A DNA stretch of 64,000 nt from Punctularia strigosozonata HHB-11173 SS5 (lineage: Eukaryota > Basidiomycota > Agaricomycetes > Corticiales > Punctulariaceae): the NCBI RefSeq assembly GCF_000264995.1, contig NW_006767446.1, positions 451,397 to 515,396 on the forward strand. The letters are read 5' to 3'. Under the pieces are notes generated by a model that was not told the origin of the DNA, made no database searches, and saw nothing but the letters and a program-made list of their open reading frames with translations. The first letter of the stretch is position 1; the number at the start of each line of letters is the position of its first letter. Below are positions 11,798 to 23,449 of this stretch, piece after piece. Made by a program: the position numbers and the translations under genes.

Positions 11798-14232
11798 TTA
11801 GTACGGGTTCTTCTCGAAGACGAGTTCCACCTTGTGCCCTTTCGGTTTCAAGATGAGAAGGTCAACGTCCCTGTATCAGCGTAGATCGCATTAGCCATGA
11901 TGACCAGCAACCACGTAGGAACGAAAACATACTTCATCGTCTGGTGGGTCGCGTGCGGCCCCGGCTTGAACTTGTACCGCCGGACGAGGTTCGCGATCAC
12001 GGTGTAGATTTCAAGCTCGGCAAACCTTGAAAGAAATAGCGGTCGGTTAAAGACAGACGGAACGGCGCCGAGAACCTGAGGGGGGGGGGACTTACGGCTG
12101 TCCCTGGCACGAGCGCACGCCCGTCGACCACGGCATGTACGACGCCGTCAGTTCCGGCGTGTTCTTCACTTTGAGGACGCCGTCTACCTCTTCGAGCCAG
12201 CGGGAAGGGTCGTACACCTCCGGGTTCGGGAAGAACTCCTCATCGCGGTGCATCGCATAAGACAGGCAGCCTATCGTCTGCCAGCGATCCATTTCATTTA
12301 TCAGCACCCCCGAATGGAAAGGCGAATAACCCGTTATATCGAGGCTGAACGTGCTTACCGTCCCGGCGGGCAGATAGTGCCCTTGGTGCACCGCGCCGCC
12401 TTCGGGGACGACGCGGGGCAGGTAGATCGGCGTCGCCGGGTAGCGCCGCAGCGCTTCCTTGATGACGGCGGTCAGGTAGGGCAGTTTCCGGAGCGACGCC
12501 AGGTCGGGGAACGCGCCGGGATCGGGGAAGGCTGCGATGAGCTCGGCGCGGAGCGTGTCGTAGACGTGCGGGTGGCTCGCAAGCGCCCACATCAGCCTGG
12601 AGGAACGTCAACGGGCTACCTTGGCGCGCAAGCAGGGGGGTACGGACCACGACAGGGTGGTCCCGGTGGTGTCTGTGCCGCTGTTCGAGATAGCCCGTCG
12701 GTGCGTTGAATGCAAAACGGGCCGTGTAGGACTCACGCGATGATGTATGTGACACACTGCGTAAACAGGTCATCGATCAGCGCAAGGCGCAATATAGAAA
12801 CTATGCGCACCATGGACACGAGCATCTCTTCGGACATACTCGTTCCGGTCACCGGGTCCGTAGAATCATACAAGTGGGCGATCATGTTGTAGCGCCCCTT
12901 CTCTTCGCCGCTTCCGCCACCTCCCTTCTCGTACTCCCTTATCAGGTTTTGACCAAACTGAGTGCAAGCCGCGTCATCAGACGAGAGAAAACCCAGGAGC
13001 CCGTGGTGCTCGAGCGTACCTCCAACAGGCGCTCCTCCGCCTGGACGATGTTCCGCAACGAGTGCACGGGGACTTTTCGCAGCGCCGCGTACACCCAGGG
13101 AGGAACCGACATCTTCATCGCGATCGCCGTCACGGCCAGGTCCATGTCGACCATAAACTGCGGGTTCTTGCCGGAGCTGCAAGCGGAGACAGAGACACGG
13201 TCAGGAGTCACCGATCCCGCGTACAGACGGAAACGCACGGCGACTCACGCGAGCGCGCCAAAGTCCCTCCCGAAGGCAGCCTCTCCCAATCTGCGTCGCG
13301 GAGATCGTCAGAGAGACGTTCATTCTAGTAGGGGAGGAGGGAGGGGAGGGGGGGGGGGTGGAGAGAGAGAAAGAGAGAGAGACGTTTACATGTCGAACGC
13401 GAAGTGGCGGTTGACGGGCCACATATCCAGTGCGCGGCCGCAGGATATGCTGTCGTCGAGCACGCCGAACAGCTTTTCGAGCGTCGTCACCAGGGGCTGC
13501 TCGAGCGATCGGAGGCTGTCGCTCGCGAAGAGCGGGTTGGTCAGGCGGCGCATCCGGCCATGGGCGGCGGGTTCTCTGTGTTCGCACGCAATCACGAAAT
13601 CGCGCGTCAAAAGCGTCGTCAAAAAATCGGGGTTTTTTTATAAATTATGTGTCAAGATAGAGAGAAAAAGGTCATACTCACGTCACGGATGTGATGTTCT
13701 GGAGGTCGTGCAGGCGGGCGCGGGTGACGCGCGCGTCCTTGCGATACTTGTGCGTCGTGTAGATCTCTTTCAGGTCTTTGGGACCGCGCACCGCGACGGC
13801 GTTCGGGCCTATGCGCACGATGGGGCCGTACTCCTGCGCAGGAGGATCAGCGGGCACGAACGGCGTTCGCGCAGGTGTGGAACCACACGCACGTTGAACG
13901 CTTCGTTGATCGCCGCCGCGCTTCGGGACTGTATGGCTACAGACGAAAAAAAAAGAATCTGAGCGAGCGAAGAGGTCGTAACGTGCGAGTGACTATGGTG
14001 TGCGTACTGTTCCAGATGAGCCAGATGTCCGTCAGGGCGGCGAGTTTGGGCCCTGGTATCTTTCTCAACGGAGATAGAAAGAAGCGTCGGACGATCTGCG
14101 CCGGAGGAAGGTCAGCGAGCTGCGGCGCGTTCAGGAAGGATTCGTCGCGCGCTCGCTCACATGCGCTACCAGAAAGAACGCTCCGGCAGTCAAGGCGACC
14201 GTCGTCGGGCCGTAGGTAGCGAAGAGCGGCAT
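11798..14232 (-). CDS. Cytochrome P450, 14 exons
   Basis: Microsomal P450 monooxygenase, about 508 residues (exon sum 509 codons). Exons, minus strand from the start: 14161-14232, 14008-14095, 13893-13936, 13682-13833, 13390-13575, 13249-13290, 13020-13176, 12811-12957, 12737-12756, 12648-12680, 12359-12596, 12096-12277, 11933-12025, 11798-11870. Seen: an N-terminal membrane anchor (TTVALTAGAFFLVAH), a proline-rich IPGPK hinge, the I-helix AGTDTT, the K-helix EALRRYP with the ExxR motif, a DPSRW (PERF-like) segment, and the heme loop WSTGVRSCQG, where Trp replaces the usual first Phe. An exon of only 20 bases supplies part of the segment just before AGTDTT. It belongs to the CYP5xxx-type fungal P450s by general look; no family number can be given. 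Convergent with the FAD monooxygenase, so the two may act on one pathway. Confidence 0.93.
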
Positions 14233-14277
14233 GGGTGGTGAAGGTGACGGAACGGGGCGACGCGAAGATATAGCGCG

Positions 14278-14286
14278 TATATATAG
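14278..14286 (-). promoter_or_regulatory. TATA box of the 14-exon P450
   Basis: On the minus strand the sequence CTATATATA lies about 46-54 bases upstream of the P450 start codon at 14232, the expected spacing for a fungal TATA element. Confidence 0.5.
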
Positions 14287-15024
14287 AGGGCCCCCCATAA
14301 GCGTCTCCGCTAGGGAGTCTCACTCCGCGCTAATGGTGAGTGCCTGTCCGAAGAGTTGCCTTTTAGTGCTAAGCTGGGGTGGTTCCGCCGCAATCGCGTC
14401 TATGCTAGGGACGGGCGCTTACCGCGAAAGACCCGAGTGCCCTTGGTGATGCTACAAGTTGCGCTTTGCAATAAGACGCTGAAGGACGCGGAAGCGGGGA
14501 GAAATGGGACCGCAACGACATCGCTTCGTATGTCTGGAAAGGGGGCATGCCGGCATGCGCGCCATAAGTATCAAAGTAACCGTTCGCGTTTATCGCCTGC
14601 GCCCGAGACCGATTCCAGTCAAAGAAGCCGCGAAGTCCATGGATTGAGTTCGAGCTCAGTTATGGGTCGCGGAGTTCTCATATTCGCATATCCCCTGTGC
14701 AACAACCAGTTGAGCCTTTGAAGCTCGAGGGAGATGGTTAGAATCCATTCCAAAGCTCAACCCAACTTAAAAGGCACCGATGCGGGTGACAGCGGAAGCA
14801 AGCGGAACCCCACCATCGGCATTTCCCGAGATGGCAACGCACATGCTATACGCAATGTGTCACAGAAACAAGTACACCGACGACATGTACCCCACGTTAT
14901 TGACCTTGCTGAGTTATGTATGTAGCTAACCATTCCAATTCCCCAATAGAATAAAAGCATATCGATCAAATTTGAACACAGAACTGAGCCGAAAGAAAAA
15001 AAAAATCGCGGTTAGCCATGGATG
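14287..15024. other. Gene-free stretch upstream of P450
   Basis: About 740 bases between the P450 promoter and the 3' end of the small cysteine-rich gene. No frame here has a recognisable domain or signal peptide, and no repeat was seen. Confidence 0.4.
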
Positions 15025-15261
15025 TCACTGTATCACGAAAGGACACTGAACACCCACTCCGCTGTTCAACGCATCGATCTCGCAGCGTAAACCGGGGCAG
15101 CAGGTGAGGTCTCCGAGATTGTTACAGATCTTCGTCGCACCCATGCAAGGTCCGTTGCAGGACGGGTCCAGGAGCGGGTTGCACGGCTGTTGAGGGGCGG
15201 CGACGGTGCATCCGGCGAGCGCGACAGCCACGGCGGCGACAGCGACGATGGAGCGGAACAT
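15025..15261 (-). CDS. Small secreted 8-cysteine protein A
   Basis: Single-exon 78-residue secreted protein of unknown function. The ATG at 15261 is chosen over an in-frame upstream one because it gives a clean signal peptide (MFRSIVAVAAVAVALAGCTV|AAPQ) and matches the paralogue at 25490. The mature part has eight cysteines spaced C-x7-C-x3-C-x6-C-x7-CC-x4-C-x12-C, a knottin-like C..CC..C layout that suggests four disulfides. The same spacing, length (78) and signal peptide type occur in the gene at 25490-25787. This could be an effector, an antimicrobial peptide or a surface protein; no known family was recognised. A TATA box lies about 173 bases upstream, implying a long leader, also like the paralogue. 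Unlike that gene it has no intron. Confidence 0.82.
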   Translation of the reverse strand: MFRSIVAVAAVAVALAGCTVAAPQQPCNPLLDPSCNGPCMGATKICNNLGDLTCCPGLRCEIDALNSGVGVQCPFVIQ

Positions 15262-15433
15262 TGTTTTTTTGTTCTGGTTCTGTACGATTGGGTTCAGTGC
15301 CACGGACGAGCGGTTCAAAACGGTGAAGCTGCGTACAAGATCGTTGGGTGTGAAAAAGGGTTGAAGGACGATAGAGGGGTTGAGGTGCTGGTTGGCGTTG
15401 GCTCTGGGGCTGTTGTCGTCGCGACGTGCCGGC

Positions 15434-15440
15434 TTTTATA
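15434..15440 (-). promoter_or_regulatory. TATA box of 8-cysteine protein A
   Basis: TTTTATA on the plus strand reads TATAAAA on the minus strand, in the context GTATAAAAGCC, 173 bases before the start codon. The paralogue has GTATAAAGGCC 149 bases before its start, so the two promoters look alike. Confidence 0.55.
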
Positions 15441-18400
15441 CGTTTCTCTGCTCCTTCTTTCGAGCCGGAATATGGTAGTTCGCGAGAGCGTTGCGGTTGC
15501 AGGTTTGCTATGCTAGCTCAGCGGTCGGGTTTCCGGTGCCACCGCAAGCCTGCCATGGCGTTCGAGAGGCACATCGAAGTGGTCGAGGAGGATCTCCAGA
15601 GGGAAGACGCTTGGAGCTCCACAGGCCTGGGCCGACTAGGAGGAGGGGAAGGAGGCCGCGCTCGGTATGGCCATGTCTATCTTGGGGTGTTGCATCGCGA
15701 TCCCGTGCCTTCGATCGGACGGTGGAGTATGGAGCGTGCCTGCGCCGTTGAAAATCAGCGGCGAAGACGGCGAGATCTGCCGCCACGAGCGTCGCGTGCA
15801 CAGCTCAGCGGCCGGTCGCTGCCTCCGAGAGGCACGAAGCTGTCGCGCCTGTCACATTTGGGCGGGCGATGTAAATTACCGTCGAAGCGCAGATGCGGGA
15901 CGGTAGCGTCGCATTCGGTAATCGCGAACGCTCGTTTGATTCCTATGGGGCTATATTTGGGAATACGACGGACAGCGAAGCAGAGCAGCGTGGTGGAGGA
16001 CCTGGATACTCCACCATAGCGTTGGAAGAGGTAGCCCCCCTGGCCTAGATTCGGCATGTAGACGAAATTGGAAATCCGATACCAAGTGGGCCAAGTCGAC
16101 GACGGACGTGAGTAGAGCACTGAGCATTCCATAGTCGATGACCCAGGGGAAATACGATATGCGGGAGCAAGGCTTGCAGAGGCCAGAGAGCGGCCCAATA
16201 TCATCCTTAACGAACTTCGACCGATGTCGTAGTCGTCGCTTGTCAGTTATGGAAAGCAGCGAATCGACGTCCGACCTCGGAAACCCCCACGGGGAGGCGC
16301 CGAAGTCGCTCGTCGACACTCAGGAGGGGGGCAGAAGGATAGTGTTGCCAGGTATTATATTAGGATTTTACGGAGCAGTGAAAGCACCACTGATACGTTA
16401 TCCGTCTTACGCTCAGGTCGGCCGCCAATTAGGCATTATCATCGGTCCGGTGAAAAGTGATGCAAGGATCTGCGAATGACCTCGGCGCTGAGCGCTATGC
16501 GGCGGCGATTCCTTATGTTCGGACTGGCCACGCGCTCGTGCGCGGCGACGCGAACTGGACGCGAAGCGCGGACGCCGTGCGGCTCTCGTTTGAGCACGCC
16601 CCAGAGCGCAGGGGCGGGCCGTCGTCGTACTGAACACGCGCACTTCTGGGCGTGAGGGAACCAGACCGCGCGCTGCGCGAGCCCGGGCCGGCAGCGGAGG
16701 AAAGGCACAGGACGTGCGCGCGCGGCGAGGTGGGGGAGAAGGTGGTGGAGGAGGAGGAGGAGGAGGACGTCGGCGGGGCAGGGGTACGGGAAGACGGGAG
16801 GAGCTGGCGTCGCCCCAGAGGAACCGGGCGGGGTCTGCGGGGCCGGGGCCGGGGCCTGGGAAAGAAGAGGGGATGGGCTTCCTTTGACCGGGAACGCTGC
16901 GAGCCGGATGCAGGGCCCGTGCGCGACGTATTGGTGCGAGTTGTCGCGGGAGAAAACAAGTTGGAGCCGGTGAGCGGCGAGCGGGCGTCGGGCGCGCGCC
17001 AGATGGGGTCGTCGCGGTAACATGTCGACGGGTGCGGGTCGACGGAAGAGGGGGTAAGGCGCGGCATTTGGGGTGAACAAGACGGCTTGGACGGAGGACG
17101 GCTGTGGCGTGGATGAAGTTAGAGGGCCTGGGTGTGGACGATGAGGGAAGTGGCTCGTGTACTGTATGTCCCCGGAGGGCTGAGGCAGTTGGCGTAGACC
17201 GTCACGCGGGAGCGTGTCCACCACGAGATGTCGTCGGCGACGAGATTCGGGCAGTTGTTCAACGGTCAGGAGAACGCATTTTTTCTTCGTGGGTGATGTA
17301 CCTTGAACGAGAGACACGCCGGCCCTCCGCAGATGCAGCAGTACAGCTTCCTGTCCACTATTGGCGGGATCATTGCTGCAGGAAAGGGGTCTGAAGCGAG
17401 CACAAGGATCGTGCGCGATACTTATGCGTTCGGAGCTGAGGAAAGGCTTCGAGCGCGAGTAGCCATGCGCTCGTCAAACAAAGCCGCCTGAGGTAATCGT
17501 CGATCCAGGCGGCAGGCAACGACGCAATGCGCCAAGCCGTAGGGGATTCGAAGGAGATCATTGTCATTAGCCGCAGGGCTGTGTTTCATAGGTTGACAGT
17601 CAATGCCATGACGCAGCCTCCAGTAATGCGATGAACTTCGTCCGAAGGGGCTGAATCCTATACGCTAACGCGTCCGGCGTCCGCCTCCAAATTTGAGCCA
17701 CCAGAGATAGAGTGAAGGCCCATCGAGCTCTCTGGGTAGCATGCGAGACATCGCGTGGTATTTACATACCTAGGTGTATGATGATAGCCTTCTGGACGCA
17801 GATCCGAGAGAACTGGGGCTTGCAGTGGTGCGAGACGATTGGCACTGTGATTCGCGAAAAGGTGCGCCTGTTCGTTGCGAGATCATCCCAATGGGGACAG
17901 AACAAGAACCTTTGGAAGACCATTCAAGAAAAGAACCCCGGGAGAGATGAGAAGACTAGCCGGGCGGCGATGCTGTCAATAGGTCCGGCGCTACGAGGTC
18001 AATCATCCACTCGCCCGGAAGGGCGCCTATCAGAATGTTGATCGCGATAATCAGCCATGCACGAGGTTGGGGCGCCGATAAAAGCGTATTCTGCATCTGT
18101 CAGATTGCCTGGATACTTAAAGGTGGGAGTCGCTTCGTTCCATCAACGACGAGCACGGCCTTCGTGCTAGTATTACCAATGGCCTTGATGGAGCAGGGTG
18201 TGAAGTCGCTCGTTTGTCGCGCAGATCCAGCATTCGACGATTCGAGGATACATCCCTATTCGCTTGCAAATCGCCCAGAATATCCGTCGAGTATAGAGTT
18301 TGGACTGCGGTGGCGCGCGGCGCCCAGAGGTGGCGGCGTTGACTTTTCGCCTCGGTATTTGCGAGTTCCGGAGAATATGGATACCAGAGTACGATAGGCG

Positions 18401-19063
18401 AAGGCAGCGCCGACTCACAGCCTATCAAGCGTGCGTGCGTGCGTGCGCGCGTCCAAGTGAGGGAAACACACGTCGACGAGGATAGCGACAAATGAACAAG
18501 TATCCCAGCTACGGCACGGCGGACCCCTGCACCTCGCGATCAGCTATTACATCGTTCAAAGGTCCGCGAAGAGCTCGTCGCATATTCTATGGCACATCGA
18601 CAGCGAAGGCTGCCCAAGAAAACATATCTGTTCAGACAAGAGTAAAGAACACGGGGAACAGGTCACAAAAAAGACAAAGCTTAAAACAAAGGGTGAGTCC
18701 GCCCCGCGCCCGCCGCCACCGGATCGGCATCTCTGGCCAAAAATAGGCAAAACGTTCGGCGGGGGTCCCGGCCGAGTTTCTCCCCCTCTCGCTCGACGCT
18801 CCCCGCCGTCGCCGTGTCTCCCGTGCTGTCCCCGCCCAGGTCCCGTCTTCCTCGCCTCGCCCTCAGCCAGCCGACACACTCCTTTTCTCTCTCTCTCTCC
18901 TATCTTCCACATCTGCACGACACGAACAAGCGGATCGCTTGCTGGAACCCTATAATCTTGGGACGCAACCGACCGACCCCGCGCCAAAGAAAGAGACGAC
19001 CCGCGGATAGATTCGCCACCTTAACTTTCGTCACAGCGACCCCGCCGCTTCCACTTCGTTGCT
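15441..19063. other. Long gene-poor region
   Basis: About 3.6 kb without a gene I can support. 16480-17060 is very GC-rich and purine/pyrimidine-asymmetric (GGAGGAGG-type runs near 16740-16770), so long open frames appear on both strands without recognisable domains. On the minus strand near 15950-16320 weakly hydrophobic segments such as YGMLSALLTSVVDLAHLV could be remains of a membrane protein, but no consistent exon model emerges. A CT-rich tract lies at about 18880-18900, shortly before the next gene. No transposon ends or RNA genes were recognised. Confidence 0.4.
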
Positions 19064-19875
19064 ATGATGTGCATACCCAGGACGTTGTTGGGCCTGCTCG
19101 TGAGCTGGCTCATGCTCCCGTTAGCGGTTAACGCCTGTACGTCCTTCCGTTTCTCGCTCGCACTCCCACCGGCCTCGTGTGCCCGCGCGACGGCCGCGCA
19201 TAGCGCATATAGACACGCACATGGGCTTGGGCGGCCCATCAGGTATCGATGGCAGCGCATATATGCTGACCACGACGACGATTGGCCCACAGACTGGGAG
19301 ATCACGTATCCGAACTCGACGCAGCCGTGGGTGAACGGGCAGACGAATCACGTCTCGTGGGTGAAGGGCCTATTGGACGGCGTCCACGGGTTCGACATCG
19401 AGCTCGCGCGACTGAGCACAGACAGCCTCATCTTCCTCGCGTCCAACGGTACGTCCCCCCCACCCCCTCATCCTCATGCTCGTCCCCAACCCAGCGCCCC
19501 ATCAACCCACACTGACACCGCCTCACCACCCCAGTCCCGACGAACAAGAACTTCGGGCTGAACGTCTTCCTGCAAGACGTGCCCGCCGCGGACGACTACT
19601 TCCTCGTCTTCCTCAACAGCACGCACGGCGTGACCTACGTCGTCTCGGACCGGTTCACGATCCTCGACGCCTCCTCCTCCTCCTCCGCGCTCTCCCCGCT
19701 CACGACGGCCGCGACGATCACCATCTCCGGCGGGCCGAACCCGACCGCGCAGTTCGTGACCACCTTCCCCGCGTCGGCCGCGAGCCGGGTCGAGCTCGGC
19801 GCCCGGTGGCCGGCGATGGCGCTCGCGGCCGCGACGGCGGCGGGCGCGCTGGCGGGCGCGTGGGCGGTGTTATAA
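19064..19875 (+). CDS. Kre9/Knh1-like GPI-anchored cell-wall protein
   Basis: Predicted 189-residue surface protein with three exons: 19064-19136, 19293-19448 and 19535-19875. It starts with a signal peptide (LLGLLVSWLMLPLAVNA) and continues with a beta-sandwich of the Kre9/Knh1-like N-terminal type: YWEITYPNSTQPWVNGQTN..SW, then SLIFLASN, FGLNVFLQDVPAADDYFLVF and YVVSDRFTI. A short Ser/Thr-rich stretch follows, and the protein ends in a hydrophobic tail (MALAAATAAGALAGAWAVL), the layout of a GPI-anchoring signal. The family is widespread in basidiomycete cell walls and linked to beta-1,6-glucan assembly in yeast; a role in the wall is inferred. The 156-base first intron is longer than most here. 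Confidence 0.85.
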
Positions 19876-20601
19876 GCACGCTCGCTCGATGCTCACGACG
19901 TTCTGGAGAGAGACAGGAGAGGGAGGAGAGAGAGAGAGAGAGAGGAGGCACGAACGGACATATTTGGATTCGGTTCATAGCTATCATAGTACCTTAACGC
20001 CCATCCCCCCCCCCTTCATATGTGCTCGAGCGTCTTCGTCCTCCTGGCATTCTTCACGCATCCGAATACGTTGACTATTTATCTCTTTTCTGACTACTGT
20101 ACCGGCGGTGCGACTTAAACATACCGATGAGGGTTGAGTATCTTCCGATGAGCATGACGATGATCTCCGAATCTCCGTGTTCGTTGTTCTCGGGAGGCCG
20201 GCACGCGGTGTCATATCGGACGTCATCGTCAGGGCGCGCGTCCCCTCGTCGATTTGTCGATCGAATTTGAGCGAAAAAATGTGTGCGCGAAATCGACGAG
20301 CGGAAGGCGACGCGGCGTCGTCGTTTACATCCTGACTCCTGAGCCTATATATCCTCTGCTCGGGATTATATGCGCCTGCCAAGTGGGCGTTGGACGCTCG
20401 GACGACCGGAGGGTCGCAATCGGATATACGGGGGGCGCGGGTGTGAAGCGTTCCCACTGTGACTGAGCGTACCGTCCCGGTCGCGGGCGAATCACCCAGA
20501 GACGCATCGCGGCCGCTTGCTGGGGCAAATGCTCAGGGCCGCCCCCTTCCACTTTTACCTGCCTTGCTCCCCAACCACGACGACGGCGACGCAGCGACGA
20601 G
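19876..20601. other. Intergenic stretch before the F-box/repeat gene
   Basis: About 725 bases. A GA repeat (19929-19944) follows the GPI-protein gene. The rest should hold its 3' end and the promoter of the next gene. No further gene is supported. Confidence 0.4.
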
Positions 20602-23449
20602 ATGGGACCCTACAGCGCCGGCGTGTTTAACCCGCGCATGCTCGACGCCAGCATCCGGGACATCGTCGCCCGCCTCGGCGACGATCAGAAGGCGGAGGTG
20701 CTGCTCTACGCTGCTCGGCTCATGGGCCCGGACAGGTGCGCGTACGCTGGCGTTTCTGGTCCAGTCTAGCTCACGACTAGTTCTCTCTCTCTATCCATGT
20801 CCATCTTTCTTGGCTCCAATTTACCGACTCCGACTCTCATGTCGACCTGCGCTGACCGCACACGCACCACGCCTCACCCGTCGCCACTACAAATTCGCCC
20901 ACCGATAACGCTGCGCTCGACTCTCTCGCACTCTCGCTTTTCTCGCCACTTCCCACTCACTCGCTCGGGACGGGCCGACGCGGGTTGCGGGCACAGCTCT
21001 AGATCGCTCGTCGAGAACGCGGTCCAATCCTGCCTCCAGATCCCGGCCCTCTCGCCCACCAACCAGGCCAAGGCCCGGCTCCTGCGCGTCAAGGCCAGGC
21101 TCGCCGCAGGCGTGCATCAAGGCGTGCACCAAGGTTCGTCTCCTCTCCCATTTAACAAACATATTTCCATTTTTCCTCCTGCCCGTGTCCGTCCTTCTTT
21201 CTGGATTTTTTTTCCTTTCCGTCGTCCATTGTTGTTGCCGTTCCCATCGCTCTTACGCGCGTCGCTTCCGTGCTGCCGTGCCCGTTGCCGTTGGACCTTC
21301 CCCCATCGGCTTCCTTGGTCTCTCCCCCTTCCACCGCTACCGTCACCATCATCCACATCTTGTCCGCAACCCCCTCCTTGCCCTGTCGGTAACAGGGCAA
21401 CGGCCAGCGCTGATTGATCATGGTCACCACAGAGCTCCAGGCCATCCTCGCGCTCGACCCTGATCACCCGGATGCGAAGGCGCTCCTTTTCCGCGGGCGG
21501 CCCCAGCCCAATGGCGGCCCTTGCCAGGTACGCGTCCCCCTTCGCCCCTCTCCGCCTCCTTCTCCTTCCTCCTCCGTTCTCCGCACCTTCTTCCCGTCCC
21601 CCTTCGCCGTCGTCTAGATCCCCTTCGCTGACGCTCGCCCAGCAGACCCTCCAGTTCCACAGCGGCCCGCGCTTCTCGACCGAAATCTGGCGCGAGATCC
21701 TCTCCCACCTCCCCCGGCGCGACCTCAAATCCGTCCTCGCCGTCCAGCACGGCATCTCGCGCATCGCCGGCCGGCTGCTCTTCCGCGAGCTCGACCTCCA
21801 CTTCGGCGTGCTCCCGCCGCGGTTCGCCCGCCCCGCGTCCGACGAGGACGACAAGGAGAGGAAGGTGGACGAGGTGAGGGAGACGGCCGAGCTCGAACGG
21901 TGGCACGCGAAGCGCTGCGCGGACGTGTTGACGCGCGTCATCGTCGACCCCGAGTTCGCGCGCGTGGTGAAGACGCTGCGCATCATCGCGCCTCTGAAGG
22001 AGGACAGCATCATGACCTTCCAGACCGGTACGGTCTCTACCTCGCATCTGCGCATACCGATTCGACGGGTGATGGCTGACGCGCGGGGCAGGCATGCTCG
22101 CGAACGCGCTCCCGAAGCTCGTCAACCTCCAAAACCTCTGCTGCCAAGCGCGGTACGCCGACATGGTCGCCATCCTCGCCATCCTCCAAGCTTCGACGCC
22201 CAAGATCCAAGGCCTCTCGCTCACGTACGTTGCCCCCTCCCCTCTCACTTCCCTCTTCGTTCCACCGACCGGTCTAACCCCGCGCCCCGCAGCCCGATCG
22301 ACTTCGCCGAAGCGATCCACGCCCCGAACCTGCGGCACCTCACCCAGCTCGCGTACCAGACCACCGACCCGCGCGCGCCGCCGCCCGGCGCGCTCATCGC
22401 GCAAAACCGGGACTCGCTCCGCGCCGCGCGCCTGCACGGCCCCTCGTGGTCGATCCCGGGCCCGGCGCTCCCGCTCCTGCCCGACGCGAAGGACGGCGGC
22501 GTGGACGCGTACCCGTTCCGGCTCGGCCAGCTGACCTCGCTCCGGTTCGACGGCTTCGCGCGCGACGCGGGCGCGCTCGCCGCCGTGCTCGAGCACGGCC
22601 GCGCGCTCGAGACGCTCGCGCTCGAGCTCCACCTCGACTGCGCGCTCTCCGGCGCGTTCCGCAAGGCGGCGGCGCAGGGCGGCCGGGCGGGGGCGCTGCC
22701 GCGCCTGCGGCGGTTCGCGTTCGCGGTGACGGCGGTGAGCGGGAACGTGCCCGCGGACCCGGCGCTGTTCCCGGCGCTGTGCGATTTCGTGAGGAACAGG
22801 CAGGGGTTGAGGTGGCTGAGGTTGAGGGCGCCGGGGAGCTTGAGCGGGCAGAGGAAGCTGGGGTACGACGCGGCGGTGTGGGGCGTGTTGCCGAGCTTGC
22901 CCGGGCTGAGGGGTCTGGGGATGACGATGCCGGAGAGCGTGGCGCCGCAGTTGGCGATGTGGTTGATACCGAGGGGGTTGAGGGCGCTGAGCTTGTGGGA
23001 TTTCCCGACGGGGGACCCGGTCGGGTTCGTGCAGGTGCGGATTCTCTCTCCCGGCTGCGTTTTGCCCCATCCTTTTTTGCCCGGATCCGAGGGAGCTGAA
23101 TCGTGTGCTCTCTCTCTCTCTCTCGGAACAGCAATTGAGGGGAGGCGTGCCGCCGACGTTGAAGTTTGTCGAGCTGGACACGGCGCCGTCGGCGATGCTG
23201 CCCCGGATCGTGCAAGAGGGCTTCCCGATGGTGAACGTCGTGTGCGCGGGGGACACGTACTGGTCGGTGAAACAGCCCAAGGCGGAGGACGTCCCCGTCG
23301 GTGATTCAGCGGACGGTAAAGAGGGGAATGGCCTCGTGCTCGAGCGCTGGTCTGAGCGGCGGGTGCGGTATTACGCGAGGGAGTGGTTGGAGTGGTACGG
23401 ATGCGAGGACGCGCGATGGCCCGGGTTCGAGGACTTTGACGATGTTTAG
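20602..23449 (+). CDS. F-box protein with N-terminal helical (TPR-like) repeats
   Basis: Predicted 650-residue substrate adaptor of an SCF ubiquitin ligase. Exons 20602-20735, 20997-21133, 21433-21537, 21643-22027, 22092-22224, 22293-23033 and 23132-23449 sum to 651 codons. Residues ~1-125 form helical segments (LVENAVQSCLQIPALSPTNQ, ELQAILALDPDHPDAKALLF) with TPR-like spacing; the F-box follows at ~residue 135 (STEIWREILSHLPRRDLKSV), then a long leucine-rich repeat-like region (LRHLTQLAY, LTSLRFDGF, LRWLRLRAPG, LRGLGMTMPE). F-box plus TPR/LRR architecture is common in agaricomycetes. Exons 4-6 are so GC-rich that long antisense frames appear; these have no domains. The target protein is unknown. 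Confidence 0.85.

Noticed and set aside
11384-11884. 166-codon plus-strand open frame between the monooxygenase and P450
   Set aside because: Its left end is the last monooxygenase exon in another frame and its right half is antisense to the last P450 exon; no independent domain.
13336-13382. Poly-G plus GA-repeat tract as a regulatory element
   Set aside because: It lies inside a P450 intron, where on the coding strand it is a CT/C-rich tract upstream of the acceptor; a simple polypyrimidine tract explains it.
252-14232. Complete secondary-metabolite gene cluster
   Set aside because: No polyketide, peptide or terpene synthase was found in the window; only tailoring-type enzymes are present.
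16439-17317. 292-codon minus-strand open frame in the GC-rich block
   Set aside because: Pro/Ser/Arg-rich, no domain, no splice context, and equally open frames exist on the opposite strand.
21424-23280. 618-codon minus-strand open frame
   Set aside because: Antisense to the F-box/LRR gene; composed of Arg/Pro-rich low-complexity sequence produced by GC-rich third positions.
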